This document shows, piece after piece, positions 53,492 through 62,657 of a stretch of 64,000 nucleotides of DNA. The position numbers and the translations under genes were made by a program. The stretch is from Elusimicrobiota bacterium (GTDB lineage Bacteria > Elusimicrobiota > Elusimicrobia > 2-02-FULL-39-32): positions 55,098 through 119,097 of the forward strand of contig JAKFYJ010000015.1 of NCBI GenBank assembly GCA_021730935.1. Direction: 5' to 3'. The stretch's first letter is position 1, and each line of letters starts with the position of its first letter. The notes under the pieces were generated by a model. It saw only the letters and a list, made by a program, of their open reading frames with translations, had not been told where the DNA came from and searched no databases.

Positions 53492-53677
53492 ATGAATAAA
53501 ACTGTCTATCAAATTCGGACATGCAAATTATGCAAAAAGAATTTTTATCCGCATTTTCCGCACCAACACTTTCACAGCAAATGCCGGGTGAGTTGGAGAC
53601 GATTGTGTAAGCGTAATTATCAGAGGGAATTTTGGCGAAAAATAAAAGAGGTAATGGCATTGAACAATGAAGCGTAA
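53492..53677 (+). CDS. Small zinc-finger-like phage protein
   Basis: 61 residues, basic, with CKLCKKNFYPHFPHQHFHSK followed by a third Cys. The Cys/His pattern C-x2-C-x(14)-H-x2-C looks like a treble-clef or HNH-type knuckle. Its 3' end overlaps the next gene by 11 bp. Length is short for a nuclease, so a DNA-binding role is more likely. Confidence 0.5.
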   Translation: MNKTVYQIRTCKLCKKNFYPHFPHQHFHSKCRVSWRRLCKRNYQREFWRKIKEVMALNNEA

Positions 53678-54212
53678 AGGGCCGCAACGACATTCAAACG
53701 AGACGATTCAATCCGCCATCACGATGTATGAGGGCGGGGCGAAGCTCTCTGCTATTGCGCGGAAACTGGAAATCGAAAAAAGCACCGTTAAATATTGGCT
53801 CGACAACGCGAGCAAGTTCCTTCCCGAATCAGGTTCAAACCCAGTGGTCGCGAGGATCGGTCAGCGCGCCACTCGGGAGAGTTGGGACCTTATCTTTGCG
53901 GCGCTTAAACAGATCAAACGGAAACTCTCCGAAGGCAACATTCGAGATTTGATGCTCGTCGTGACGGAGCTTTTCGATTTGCAGTCCCGGATGGGGACGC
54001 TCACAGGGAAGCACAGCGTTCCAGTAAACGCAGTTGAAAAATCAGAAGAGGTGAGGATCACAGTGCAGAGGTACCTTCAGCAGCGGAGCCAAGGAGATGT
54101 GGTTAAAACTAGCCTGAGCGGCGAGCCCGTCGAACAGATTCAAAGCGCGGAGATCCTGCCCGCAGTTTCCGCTGTCACATCAGACAAGGAGGAGACGAAC
54201 GGTGCAACGTAA
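53667..54212 (+). CDS. Putative small terminase subunit
   Basis: 181 residues. The N-terminal helix-turn-helix (QSAITMYEGGAKLSAIARKL then KSTVKYWLD) is the kind found in phage small terminases and resolvase-like regulators; the rest is helical with an acidic/Thr-rich tail. Place directly before the large terminase gene supports TerS, which selects the packaging site. Confidence 0.6.
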   Translation: MKRKGPQRHSNETIQSAITMYEGGAKLSAIARKLEIEKSTVKYWLDNASKFLPESGSNPVVARIGQRATRESWDLIFAALKQIKRKLSEGNIRDLMLVVTELFDLQSRMGTLTGKHSVPVNAVEKSEEVRITVQRYLQQRSQGDVVKTSLSGEPVEQIQSAEILPAVSAVTSDKEETNGAT

Positions 54213-54461
54213 TGCAACGCACACTAGACATAATGCGTCATTATGTCAGGTCATTTACCGACGAGAAAAAAATCCGTTTCGGTTCGGAAAACTTTTGCGG
54301 AAAAATCCGAGCGCAAACCGCACACACTCCCCCTACGCTTTTATTTCGAACGCTTTGAGAGGCTTGAGACATTTTTTATTTGTACGAAACAACCGACGGG
54401 AAAATGATGTGTCCGCCTTTCGCACAGGCCTATATTTTATTCGTACGGAACAGGGAAGGCT
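54213..54461. promoter_or_regulatory. 249-bp terS-terL gap with palindrome and direct repeats (packaging or operator region)
   Basis: Contains a perfect 9-3-9 palindrome (GACATAATG-CGT-CATTATGTC, 54227-54247) and two near-identical 18-mers (54374-54391 and 54435-54452; 16 of 18 identical) with a GTAC core. Three overlapping short reading frames are present but none looks protein-like; I treat the gap as non-coding. Confidence 0.5.
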
Positions 54462-55826
54462 ATGAAAGAGCACTCGGAGAGGTTGGAAAACCTGTTTTTC
54501 TTCGCCAAAGAGGTGCTCGGTTACGACCAACTTACCGAGCTGCACCTATCATGGTTCGATATCTTGCTGAAAGAAAAATTTGTATTGATGCTGGCACCTG
54601 TCGGCCATTTGAAAACCACGGCCTGCACGATCGCCTATCCTCTGTTCAGATTGACTGAAGACCACAACATGAGAATCCTGTTGGTGAACGAAATCTTGGA
54701 CAACGCCAAGGGGTTCTTGCGGGAGATTAAAGGGCATCTGACCCAAAATGAAAAGTTCAAGGATCGGTACGGACACTGGGACATGTCGGCCGACACGTGG
54801 ACAGAAGAGCGCATACAGATCCCGAGGACGGAGATCCGCAAAGAGCCGTCCATTGCAGTCGCATCGGTATTGGGAACGGTAGTCAGCCAGCATCCGAACC
54901 TGATCGTCGTGGACGATCCCTGCTCTAACCGGAACACCCAGACTCCACACCAACGGCAGAAAGTGATCACGTGGTTTCAAAGAGACCTCCTTCCCCGGCT
55001 CGATGACGGCGGGCAGATCATCATTGTGATGACGCGCTGGCACACGGAAGATATTGCTGGTTTCATCAAGTCAGATCCCGGCTTTGCCCATTGCAAGGTC
55101 ATCAATTTGGCAGCGGAGCATACGGACGAATCTGGCAACCGCCACATCCTTTTCCCTGAAAAGTTTAGTTCAGAAAAACTCTCCCAGATGAAGGCGCAAT
55201 TGGGGACCGCGGCTTACAACTGCCTTTATCTCAACGATCCGTCGGGTCAAGAAGGCGCTGATTTCAAACTCGCGTGGATCGAGTCGGGACGTTACGATAG
55301 GTTACCCGAGGATCTCACTATCTTCGGCGGCATTGACTTGGCAATTGGGAGGAAGGAAACCAATTCCCGATTCGCTTACTGCGTCTTGGGCATGGACAGG
55401 AGCGGGACGGCTTACCTCGTGGACTCTTACCGGGGCCGGATCCCGTTCGACGAACAGCTCAAGTCCGCTAAACGGATAAACCGATACCACCATCCTCGCC
55501 TGATTACGGTGGAGACGAACGGTTTCCAAGCGGCGTTCCTTGAATCCCTGCGCACCGATCCGGAGACGAGGCTACTCCCGCTTCGAGGCGTAACGACCCA
55601 AGGAGACAAACAGGCGAGGCTCAGAGGGTTGGCTCCCCTGTTTGAAAGCGGTGCTATCCGTTTTCCTCGGCCAGAGGTTGGGAGTTGGGTGAGCCAGATG
55701 GAAGAAGAACTGCTCCATTTCCCTCACGGAGCTGATGACCTTCTTGACGCTTTATGGCTCGCGCTTCAAGGAGTGCAGATGCAGAGAGTGGAGCCAAAAA
55801 TTATTTACGCGGAGGACGTCGTATGA
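54462..55826 (+). CDS. Phage terminase large subunit
   Basis: 454-residue packaging ATPase and nuclease. Walker A is APVGHLKTT (about 45-53), a variant of the APRGHxKS type, Walker B is LIVVDDP (149-153), and the coupling motif is VMTRWHTEDI. The RNase H-like nuclease begins at GGIDLAIG (first Asp) and ends with the last acidic pair in HGADDLLDALW. Start ATG 54462 follows GGGAAGG. It packages DNA into the portal coded two genes later. Confidence 0.92.
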   Translation: MKEHSERLENLFFFAKEVLGYDQLTELHLSWFDILLKEKFVLMLAPVGHLKTTACTIAYPLFRLTEDHNMRILLVNEILDNAKGFLREIKGHLTQNEKFKDRYGHWDMSADTWTEERIQIPRTEIRKEPSIAVASVLGTVVSQHPNLIVVDDPCSNRNTQTPHQRQKVITWFQRDLLPRLDDGGQIIIVMTRWHTEDIAGFIKSDPGFAHCKVINLAAEHTDESGNRHILFPEKFSSEKLSQMKAQLGTAAYNCLYLNDPSGQEGADFKLAWIESGRYDRLPEDLTIFGGIDLAIGRKETNSRFAYCVLGMDRSGTAYLVDSYRGRIPFDEQLKSAKRINRYHHPRLITVETNGFQAAFLESLRTDPETRLLPLRGVTTQGDKQARLRGLAPLFESGAIRFPRPEVGSWVSQMEEELLHFPHGADDLLDALWLALQGVQMQRVEPKIIYAEDVV

Positions 55827-55948
55827 ACACCAAAATAAAAGAAGTAGAAGTGCCCGTCTATATCAATTGCTCGTTCTGTGGTCAGCTCAACTCAGAACAA
55901 TCGGACAAGTGTGATTACTGCGGCCGCTGTCTCAGGTGCAGTGAGTAA
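55823..55948 (+). CDS. 41-residue zinc-ribbon protein
   Basis: Mini-protein with a rubredoxin-like knuckle pair CSFCGQL and CDYCGRCLRC after a short N-tail. ATG 55823 overlaps the terminase stop (ATGA) and its own stop overlaps the portal start. Possibly a packaging accessory; no family recognised. Confidence 0.6.
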   Translation: MNTKIKEVEVPVYINCSFCGQLNSEQSDKCDYCGRCLRCSE

Positions 55949-58052
55949 GGTTATGGGACTGCGCGAACGCATCGTCAAAGCTCTCTTCGGAGACGTGATC
56001 CAAGAGGAGGTTTCAAAATCCTCAAAACAGATCATCTCCTACGTTACCGGGCTGTCTCCATCGGATGGCATTCTGCCGGAGATCGACTTTGAGATTTTCA
56101 ACCAGATGTATGAGCAAACATCATGGGTGAGAGCTGTGGTCGGCGTGATATCGAAAGCGGTGACGGCCAGAGGGTATGCTTTAGTTCCGATCAAGCCGAA
56201 CGCCGACCCAAAGAACGCCGAGACGCTGCAGGAATTCTTCTCCAACTGTAACCCGAACGATACGCTTTTGGAAATTCTGGATGACGTGTGTCGGGACGAG
56301 TATGTTTTCGGCAACGCTTTCATGGAAGTCGTCAACGGTCCGGACGGCAAGCCGAGGGAGCTGTGGAACTTAGACGCGACCGCAGTGCGCGTTGCGGCAG
56401 ATGACCACGGCGCGATCTTGGGATACGTCCAAGTGCCAAGGGACCAAACCGGCAAAGTTCAATTCCAACCCAACGAGGTAATCCATTTCAAACTTGGCAC
56501 GAAAGGTTCGACGCTATACGGGCTTTCTCCTCTGGTGTCTCTAATCCTCCCCGTAACCGTGGATAAATTCGCCCAGGTCTATAATCGGGCCTTCTTCGTT
56601 AACGGAGCAAAAATCAGAGGCGCGTTCATCATGAAGGACGCAACGCCTGAACAGGTAGAAAGGAACCGGGAATACCTGGCCGCCCGGGCGAAGAACCCGG
56701 ACCTTGCCCATTCCGACCTCGTCCTTGAAGGCGACATCGAGTTCAAACAGATTTCTGTCCCGCAAAAAGATATGGAGTTTTTGGAGTTGAGAGAGTTTAC
56801 GAGGAACGAGATCCTTGCAGTGTACGGCGTACCTCCCGGCAAGGTTTCCATCATCGAGTCAGGCAACCTCGGCGCCGGATCAGGAGAGCACCAGACACAA
56901 ACCTTCTACGAGGAGACGATCCTTCCATTCCAGATGCGGGTCGCAGAAAAACTTACCAAGCACATCATCCGGCAGGGTTTCGGTATTACGGACTGGGCGT
57001 TCCAGTTCAATAAACGCTCCATCGATGAAAAGGATCAAGCGGAAATTTTCAACATCTATTTGCAGAACGGTGTTTTCAGGCCCGAGGAAGTCAGACAACT
57101 CGTCGCTCCAAGGATGCCGGAGATTCAAAAATCGGCAAACGACGAATTGATCAAGGGCAAGCTTGCTCCAAGCCAAACAATCATCAACGCCACGAAAGAA
57201 GTGGTTGCAATAGAGAACAGGTTCGTGGGAGCGTTGGAGAGGCTCTTCAACGAATTCAAGGACGCAGTAGCCTCCAGACTCCATGAACTCAAGCCAGAGG
57301 CGATCCAACCTAAAATCGCCAAGGCTAATTTACCGTTGGAGCGCTTAACTTTCAAATATCGTGGCTTTGATTTTAGGAACGCCAAATTCCCTGAAGCCAT
57401 GAAACAAATCGACGAGCTTGAAGTCCTCTTGGAACTCGTTGACCAAGGCAAGATCGCCCGGACGCTGGAACGGTTTACCCTTGAGGCCGCCAAAAAAGGT
57501 TTCAAGTTGGCATCCCAGAGGGAAAAGTTGCAGGGCGCGGACGAATTGGGATTAACGACGCAGGAAAATCTGCGGAACAATGCCCTCGCGCTCGCAGGAC
57601 ATATCGCCGATTCAATAAAAGCCGGTTTACGACAAGCCCTCATTGAGGGGATCGCTGCCAACGAGACGGTCCCGCAGCTCATGCGCCGCATCGAGGATCA
57701 ATTGGATTCGGTAGCGACGGTGAGCGTCAAACCCGTTTTAGATGCAGAGGGAAACATATTGAGAGCTGGACACGAACGCCAGATAGAGAGATCGACCGCC
57801 GCAGAATTGATCGCCCGCAGCGAAGCCAACCGCGCGTTCAATGAAGGTAACTTGGACGCGTTGCGGCAAGCGGAGGTTGAAAAAGTTCAATGGCTGCTCG
57901 CTTCGGACGCCTGCGCGGAATGTGCGCAAGCTGCCGAAATTGCGGCAGGTGGCAAGTTCGGAAAAGTTTTGTCGATTGACGATGCGTCAGGAGTAATGCC
58001 GGTACACCCCAATTGCCGATGCACTTGGGTGACCGTAATAGAGGAGAAATAA
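55941..58052 (+). CDS. Portal protein fused to MuF/SPP1 gp7-like head morphogenesis domain
   Basis: 703-residue fusion. Residues about 1-420 are a HK97/SPP1-type portal with FNQMYEQTSWVRAVVGVISK, GDPYEW-like core PNEVIHFKLG and YGLSPLVSLI, then PPGKVSIIESGNLG. The C-terminal part (about 540-703) matches the MuF/gp7 minor head module, ending in CAECAQAAE and the conserved HPNCRC. GTG 55941 or ATG 55953 can start it; I report GTG. Portal and MuF are usually separate neighbouring genes. Confidence 0.83.
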   Translation: MSKVMGLRERIVKALFGDVIQEEVSKSSKQIISYVTGLSPSDGILPEIDFEIFNQMYEQTSWVRAVVGVISKAVTARGYALVPIKPNADPKNAETLQEFFSNCNPNDTLLEILDDVCRDEYVFGNAFMEVVNGPDGKPRELWNLDATAVRVAADDHGAILGYVQVPRDQTGKVQFQPNEVIHFKLGTKGSTLYGLSPLVSLILPVTVDKFAQVYNRAFFVNGAKIRGAFIMKDATPEQVERNREYLAARAKNPDLAHSDLVLEGDIEFKQISVPQKDMEFLELREFTRNEILAVYGVPPGKVSIIESGNLGAGSGEHQTQTFYEETILPFQMRVAEKLTKHIIRQGFGITDWAFQFNKRSIDEKDQAEIFNIYLQNGVFRPEEVRQLVAPRMPEIQKSANDELIKGKLAPSQTIINATKEVVAIENRFVGALERLFNEFKDAVASRLHELKPEAIQPKIAKANLPLERLTFKYRGFDFRNAKFPEAMKQIDELEVLLELVDQGKIARTLERFTLEAAKKGFKLASQREKLQGADELGLTTQENLRNNALALAGHIADSIKAGLRQALIEGIAANETVPQLMRRIEDQLDSVATVSVKPVLDAEGNILRAGHERQIERSTAAELIARSEANRAFNEGNLDALRQAEVEKVQWLLASDACAECAQAAEIAAGGKFGKVLSIDDASGVMPVHPNCRCTWVTVIEEK

Positions 58053-58054
58053 AT

Positions 58055-60040
58055 ATGGAAACAACGAAAATTGAGTTGTCTGATTTTGCGCACCTATTTC
58101 AAACAGAGCCAGCAAAGCTGACTGACCAAGAATTGCTTTCTCTGGATTTCATTTTGCACCGCGCATGGAACAGCATGCGCGAAGGCCACTGGGTTCACTT
58201 CGGAGAAGTTTCATGGGGTTATGAGGACATCATAACCCTGCACGCGTTGGTGCGTCAGGAAATGTCGGACAGAAAATTCCAGCATACTTTGGCTGATGAG
58301 TTGGACGAGCAGGTTCCACCTGAAGAAGACAACGATGAAGAAGCAGAGAAAGGAGTGCGTCAGGCCTTTGGCTCTTACGGCGGAAAAAGGTTTCTGGCAC
58401 ACAGGATTGCGTCATACATCACTCACCACAGGACATACGTGGAACCGTTCGCGGGTGGAGCTGCGGTGCTATTCGCCAAAGACCCATCGCCTAAAGAAGT
58501 GTTAAACGACCGCGACTCGGAAATCGCTTTCATGTATCGCTTCATCCGCGACCACACGCTGGAGGACAGGCAGGCGTTAGCGAAACGTAATTGGGAGATC
58601 GATAAAGACACGCACGAACGGCTTAAAGAGATGAATCCCGAAAGCGACAGAGATCGATTTTATAAGGCGTTTTATCTCACGCGTTCATCGTACGGTAAAC
58701 AGCGCGGCGGATCATTTAATCCTGCGAACGCTGGCGTCCGCATAGATTTTCCGACCAATGTCGAGCGCGCTCAGCTTCGCATACAGAACGTCACTCTCCA
58801 CAACAAGGATTATCAGGATATCCTGAAGGAATATGACGACCCTGAAACTTTTTTCTATATGGATCCGCCATATCCGGGCAAGTTCAACCTCTTTGATTTT
58901 GGGTTTGATGAAGAAGAGTTTCTGAAGGCAGTCAAAAAACTTAAGGCCAAGTGGATCATATCCTATCCCTCGGAACGAGCTGACGTTTTTAAAGGCTATC
59001 ACGTCTATCGAGTGAAACGCAGGAACCAGATGAAAGGGCCGGGCGGCAACCAAGAGTGGGTGACTGAATTGATGGCCTCCAATTTCCCGTTGGAGCCCAT
59101 CCACCTTTACATTGAAAAGGAATTGCATCCCAATCCTGAAGGCATGGAGAAAGAGTCTCCGATCTTCCTTCCCCAATTGGATGAGGACGAGATTGAAAAA
59201 GTGCAGGCGGCTTTCAAAAGCCCGGGCGGGAAATATCGGCTCTATAAAAAAATCATCGGGCTCATGCCCGAACATAAAACGTTCGTTGAAGGATTCTGCG
59301 GCGGGGCACAGGTATTTTTTCACAAGAAGCGGTCAGATACAGAAGCCATCAATGACGTCAACTCCGACCTGATGTTCTCATATCGTTTCATCAAAGGCAT
59401 GACGCCTGAAGATTGGGAATGGCTCAAAGAACAGAACTGGGTCATCTCAAGGGGTCGCGCGAGAAAGGTGTTCGATATGAAACCAAAGACTCCAAGAGAA
59501 CGTTTCTACCGTTTCGCGTACCTCAACAAGTCTCTGTATTGGGGCAGGACGGACGTTTGGGAAGGTGTGCGGACCGGAGAGAAAGGAGAAGGTTACAAGA
59601 TCAAACTCGTCGAACGTCTGCCCGATATCCAAGAAAGGCTCAAAGGAGTCAAACTCCATTCATGGGACTGGAAAGACATCATCAAAGAGTACGACGGTGA
59701 AAACACGTTCTTCTATCTCGATCCGCCCTATCCCCTCCATTGGCCGAAGGAAGGCGGCGGACACGGCTCAAAGTTTTTCAAAGAGGAAGACCTCTTGCCG
59801 ACGTTGAGAAGCATCAAGGGAAAATTCATGCTCAGCTACGAGTTGGAGAAGCTGAACATGTTCAAAGGCTTCAAAACATATAGGGTCAAAACCTTGTGGA
59901 CGGGAATGCATCAACTGGGAGCCAGAAGCAAGTATGAACTATTGGTTTCAAATTTTTCGCTTCAACCTAGTGATTATTACTTGGAAAAAACTACAACCAC
60001 GACTATTGAGCAAGATAACGTCATTCTCAATCAAGTTTAG
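58055..60040 (+). CDS. Tandem Dam-type (D12 class) adenine methyltransferase
   Basis: 661 residues with two complete N6-adenine methylase modules. Module 1 has VEPFAGGAA (129-137) and DPPY (270-273); module 2 has VEGFCGGAQ (411-419) and DPPY (556-559). An N-terminal 100-residue helical domain precedes them. Each module also shows RDRFYKAFYLTRSSYG or RERFYRFAYLNKSLYWG, the same motif in duplicate. Phage Dam enzymes protect DNA or time packaging; two fused copies are rare. ATG 58055 follows GAGGAGA. Confidence 0.88.
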   Translation: METTKIELSDFAHLFQTEPAKLTDQELLSLDFILHRAWNSMREGHWVHFGEVSWGYEDIITLHALVRQEMSDRKFQHTLADELDEQVPPEEDNDEEAEKGVRQAFGSYGGKRFLAHRIASYITHHRTYVEPFAGGAAVLFAKDPSPKEVLNDRDSEIAFMYRFIRDHTLEDRQALAKRNWEIDKDTHERLKEMNPESDRDRFYKAFYLTRSSYGKQRGGSFNPANAGVRIDFPTNVERAQLRIQNVTLHNKDYQDILKEYDDPETFFYMDPPYPGKFNLFDFGFDEEEFLKAVKKLKAKWIISYPSERADVFKGYHVYRVKRRNQMKGPGGNQEWVTELMASNFPLEPIHLYIEKELHPNPEGMEKESPIFLPQLDEDEIEKVQAAFKSPGGKYRLYKKIIGLMPEHKTFVEGFCGGAQVFFHKKRSDTEAINDVNSDLMFSYRFIKGMTPEDWEWLKEQNWVISRGRARKVFDMKPKTPRERFYRFAYLNKSLYWGRTDVWEGVRTGEKGEGYKIKLVERLPDIQERLKGVKLHSWDWKDIIKEYDGENTFFYLDPPYPLHWPKEGGGHGSKFFKEEDLLPTLRSIKGKFMLSYELEKLNMFKGFKTYRVKTLWTGMHQLGARSKYELLVSNFSLQPSDYYLEKTTTTTIEQDNVILNQV

Positions 60041-60357
60041 AAGGTTACCGTCTTATCGCTCTCTTTGATAATTTCGTACATATCTTTCATTGTATTGATG
60101 GGGCACATCTCTGTGCCTTCCTGATTGCGAGATTTAATACAAGTCCCGCAGGCAAGAATTTTACCGCCTCCATCAAGAAATTTCTCAGCTTGTTCAATAG
60201 TGTTGAATTTGTCAGTGCTGATGGATTGGTATTCAACACCTTTCCCTGTCAAGAATATCTTGACCGCGTCCTTTTGGCCCAGAGCAAAATTTGCATAGCG
60301 AAGAGCATTCCAGCATGTCTCAGCATCGTTGGTTGAAATAATTACTCCAATTTTCAT
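60037..60357 (-). CDS. DsrE-family protein
   Basis: 106 residues with the DsrE/DsrF fold start MKIGVIISTNDAETCWNALR and the Cys region ILACGTCIKSRNQEGTEMC. Such small proteins carry sulfur or act in redox relays. Its end overlaps the phage methylase by 4 bp. The following genes (in transcription order upstream) handle sulfur and nitric oxide, so a sulfur-transfer role fits. Ribosome site GAGGTG. Confidence 0.78.
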   Translation of the reverse strand: MKIGVIISTNDAETCWNALRYANFALGQKDAVKIFLTGKGVEYQSISTDKFNTIEQAEKFLDGGGKILACGTCIKSRNQEGTEMCPINTMKDMYEIIKESDKTVTF

Positions 60358-60369
60358 CTTATGTTCACC

Positions 60370-60933
60370 TCATTTTTTCAGGATAATCCCATAATGATAG
60401 GGTTTTAAATCATATTGCTTCGGGTTAGTGAAACCGGCTTCTTCTGTCCACTGAATACAATCTTCCGGTTTAGGACGAATATCCATCGACGGCCCACGAG
60501 GTGTTGTCGGATCGTAATTCCAATGGATAATCCCTGCGGTACCGCCTTTTTTTAATATCCTCCGGGTTTCCGAAAGCAATGAGACGGGGTTTTCGAGATG
60601 AAGTATGTTGAAAAGCATGACATAATTCATGCTTTCATCTGGTAGCCCGGATCCATGTTCAACAAAATCACGCTGCAACACTTTTACATTATCTAACCCA
60701 TTTTTCTTTACTTGGTTGACGGTTTCATGAATCATAGACGGATCAATATCCAAAGCGTAAAGCGTCCCTCTAATGATTTTAGCGGCAGGTATGGTGAACG
60801 TACCGTACCCGCATCCGAATTCCACTGCATCGGTCACCTTGCGGTCCATACCGAGAATTGTCAGGATTTCATTAGGAACAAAGAACTGTTCCCACATTCC
60901 CTTGTCCGGCATGCCGCTTTCCCGAACTTTCAT
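60370..60933 (-). CDS. Class I SAM-dependent methyltransferase
   Basis: 187 residues with motif I AVEFGCGYGTFTIPAA, acidic ALDIDPSM, motif DESMNYVMLFNILHLENP and a long C-terminal tail. Substrate unknown. It lies 12 bp from the DsrE gene and 10 bp from the cupin gene, so all are probably one operon. Confidence 0.82.
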   Translation of the reverse strand: MKVRESGMPDKGMWEQFFVPNEILTILGMDRKVTDAVEFGCGYGTFTIPAAKIIRGTLYALDIDPSMIHETVNQVKKNGLDNVKVLQRDFVEHGSGLPDESMNYVMLFNILHLENPVSLLSETRRILKKGGTAGIIHWNYDPTTPRGPSMDIRPKPEDCIQWTEEAGFTNPKQYDLKPYHYGIILKK

Positions 60934-60943
60934 AGATAGCTGA

Positions 60944-61291
60944 TCAGGATCGGATCATCGTTAGCATCATTTTAAACTGCGTGAGTGCCTTAACCGCATG
61001 GGGAACATTTGCAGGAAGGATAATGGCGTCTCCTGCTTTAAGCAAATGCCACTCTTTTCCGATCATGACCTTAACTTCCCCGTCATAGACAGTGATTAAC
61101 GCATCAAAGGGTGCTGTATGTTCGCTCAGCTCCTGACCCTCGTCAAATGCAAAAAAGGTCACGTTCCCGATAGACTTTTGAATGATCCGTGTGCTAACGA
61201 TAGAACCTTTTTGATAATCGGCGAGACCCGTTAGTGGAAGAGGTTTTCCGTAAATGGGTTCATGCACTTCTTTTTTCGTTTCTTCAGTCAT
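60944..61291 (-). CDS. Single-domain cupin protein
   Basis: 115 residues starting MTEETKKEVH. The cupin motifs EHTAPFDALITVYDGE and AGDAIILPANVPHAV carry the His ligands of a metal-binding barrel. Substrate is unknown. ATG 61291 follows GGAGAAA and overlaps the stop of the Cys-rich small protein (61288-61290). Confidence 0.82.
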   Translation of the reverse strand: MTEETKKEVHEPIYGKPLPLTGLADYQKGSIVSTRIIQKSIGNVTFFAFDEGQELSEHTAPFDALITVYDGEVKVMIGKEWHLLKAGDAIILPANVPHAVKALTQFKMMLTMIRS

Positions 61292-61437
61292 GGTTTCTCC
61301 TTTCGCGGATTTTTTGTAGAGATTAATTTTTCTAATTTTACTTTCCCATAGAGGATGCACCCCTTATCCGCCGGTTTGCATTTCATTTTAGTTCTTTCAC
61401 ATGTGTCGTTAATGTTGTATGGACATTCCCAGCTCAT
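61288..61437 (-). CDS. Hidden Cys-rich small protein (49 residues)
   Basis: ORF starting MSWECPYNINDTCERTKMKC with four Cys (5, 13, 20, 27) followed by a Lys-rich tail. It is linked to the cupin gene by ATGA at 61288-61291. Spacing resembles small zinc or iron-sulfur proteins found near anaerobic redox genes. It is below common gene-length limits. Confidence 0.5.
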   Translation of the reverse strand: MSWECPYNINDTCERTKMKCKPADKGCILYGKVKLEKLISTKNPRKEKP

Positions 61438-61454
61438 ATTTAATTCCAGAATAA

Positions 61455-62627
61455 CTAAATTTTTGATAATGCCTGTTCTAAATCTGCAATTAAATCTTTC
61501 GTATCCTCAAAACCGATAGAAAAACGCACCATTGAGCCTGTAATTCCGCGTCGTTTTAATTCTCTTGCAGATAACCCATGATGAGTCGTTGTCACCGGCT
61601 GTGTTACTAAACTTTCCGGCCCTCCAAGACTCGGAGCGATTTTGAATAGTTTCAACCTATCAACGAACTTAACGGTGGACTTAGCATCCTTGTTAACCTC
61701 AATGGTGAGCATGCCGCCAAACCCGGCCATTTGCTTTCTTGCCAGTTTATGGTACGGATAATTCGGTAACCCGGGATAATAAACTATCTTAATTTTCGGA
61801 TGCTTGTTCAACCATTCGGCAATTTTGAGGGCTGATTCATTTTGCCGGTTCACTCGCAAAGAAAGACTTCGAATGCTCCTCATCAAAAGAGATGCAACTT
61901 CGGGTGCGATCATCTGTCCTAAATTTTTTCTCCAACTCAATACCGGTTCCAATATCTTCTTAGACCCCATTAACGCTCCTGCCGTTATATCGCTGTGCCC
62001 TCCGAGATATTTCGTGGCACTGTGCACCACAACATCTGCTCCCAATAACAAAGGATTTTGATTCACAGGAGTCGCAAAGGTATTATCAACGCAGACAACG
62101 GCACGATGCTTATGTGCAATCTTCGAGATCGCCTTAATATCGAATATTTCCAATTTGGGATTAGTCGGGGTTTCAAAAAACACAACGTCGATCTTGCGCG
62201 ATAAGAGTGACGGCAGTTTGTCGATTTCGGTGTTCAGCAAAAAGAACGCCGGGATATTTAAGCTCTTTAACTGTTGTCCAAGGAATTCCATTGTGCCGCC
62301 ATAAGCATCCCCAATACAGAGTATCCCCTTTCTGCAATGAGCCAGAATGAAGGCCGATTCCGCCGCCATTCCGGAACAAAATGCCATCGCCGATTCAGCT
62401 TTCTCAATCTCTGCTAATTTTGTTTCAAGGCTCCTGATGGTCGGATTCATGCCGTATCGGGTATAGAGGTTCCCTTGTTTTCTGCCTTCAACAACATCCA
62501 ACAAGGCTTTGGTAGATGAGAACTGAAAGGTCGTCGAATTAAAAATAGGAGTGTGCGGAGAACCTTCCGATCCGTGAAATTCACCGCTGTGGACGCATTG
62601 AGTTGATAAACCTGTTTTTGTCTTCAT
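61455..62627 (-). CDS. Trans-sulfuration PLP enzyme (cystathionine gamma-synthase / methionine gamma-lyase type)
   Basis: 390-residue fold-type I PLP enzyme. The opening LSTQCVHSGEFHGSEGSPH, the substrate loop YTRYGMNPTIRSLE, the PLP lysine in VVHSATKYLGGHSD and SLGGPESLVT near the C-terminus define the Cys/Met metabolism family. Synthase and lyase cannot be separated without residue-level comparison. Ribosome site GAGGAAA. It precedes the Cys-rich and cupin genes on the minus strand. Confidence 0.88.
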   Translation of the reverse strand: MKTKTGLSTQCVHSGEFHGSEGSPHTPIFNSTTFQFSSTKALLDVVEGRKQGNLYTRYGMNPTIRSLETKLAEIEKAESAMAFCSGMAAESAFILAHCRKGILCIGDAYGGTMEFLGQQLKSLNIPAFFLLNTEIDKLPSLLSRKIDVVFFETPTNPKLEIFDIKAISKIAHKHRAVVCVDNTFATPVNQNPLLLGADVVVHSATKYLGGHSDITAGALMGSKKILEPVLSWRKNLGQMIAPEVASLLMRSIRSLSLRVNRQNESALKIAEWLNKHPKIKIVYYPGLPNYPYHKLARKQMAGFGGMLTIEVNKDAKSTVKFVDRLKLFKIAPSLGGPESLVTQPVTTTHHGLSARELKRRGITGSMVRFSIGFEDTKDLIADLEQALSKI

Positions 62628-62657
62628 TAATATTTCCTCTACAAAAGGAGTTTCGGT

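Larger units (their letters stand above)
35123..60040. mobile_element. Integrated prophage or phage-derived element (right end unresolved)
   Basis: From the serine recombinase at the tRNA-Gln gene to the tandem Dam gene. The left arm (minus) holds integration, sigma-like and LexA-operon genes; the right arm (plus) holds recombination, replication, terminase and portal genes. Capsid, protease, tail and lysis genes are missing, and codon use changes again at 60,037. It may be truncated, a satellite, or may continue past the window with an insertion. Confidence 0.8.

Noticed and set aside
54202..54465. GTG-started 87-codon frame between the terminase genes, plus a 48-codon ATG frame from 54212
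   Set aside because: Composition is not protein-like, the frames contradict each other, and the stretch contains palindromes and direct repeats; treated as non-coding.
35123..60040. CRISPR array or anti-CRISPR-like repeats
   Set aside because: No regularly spaced repeats found anywhere in the window.
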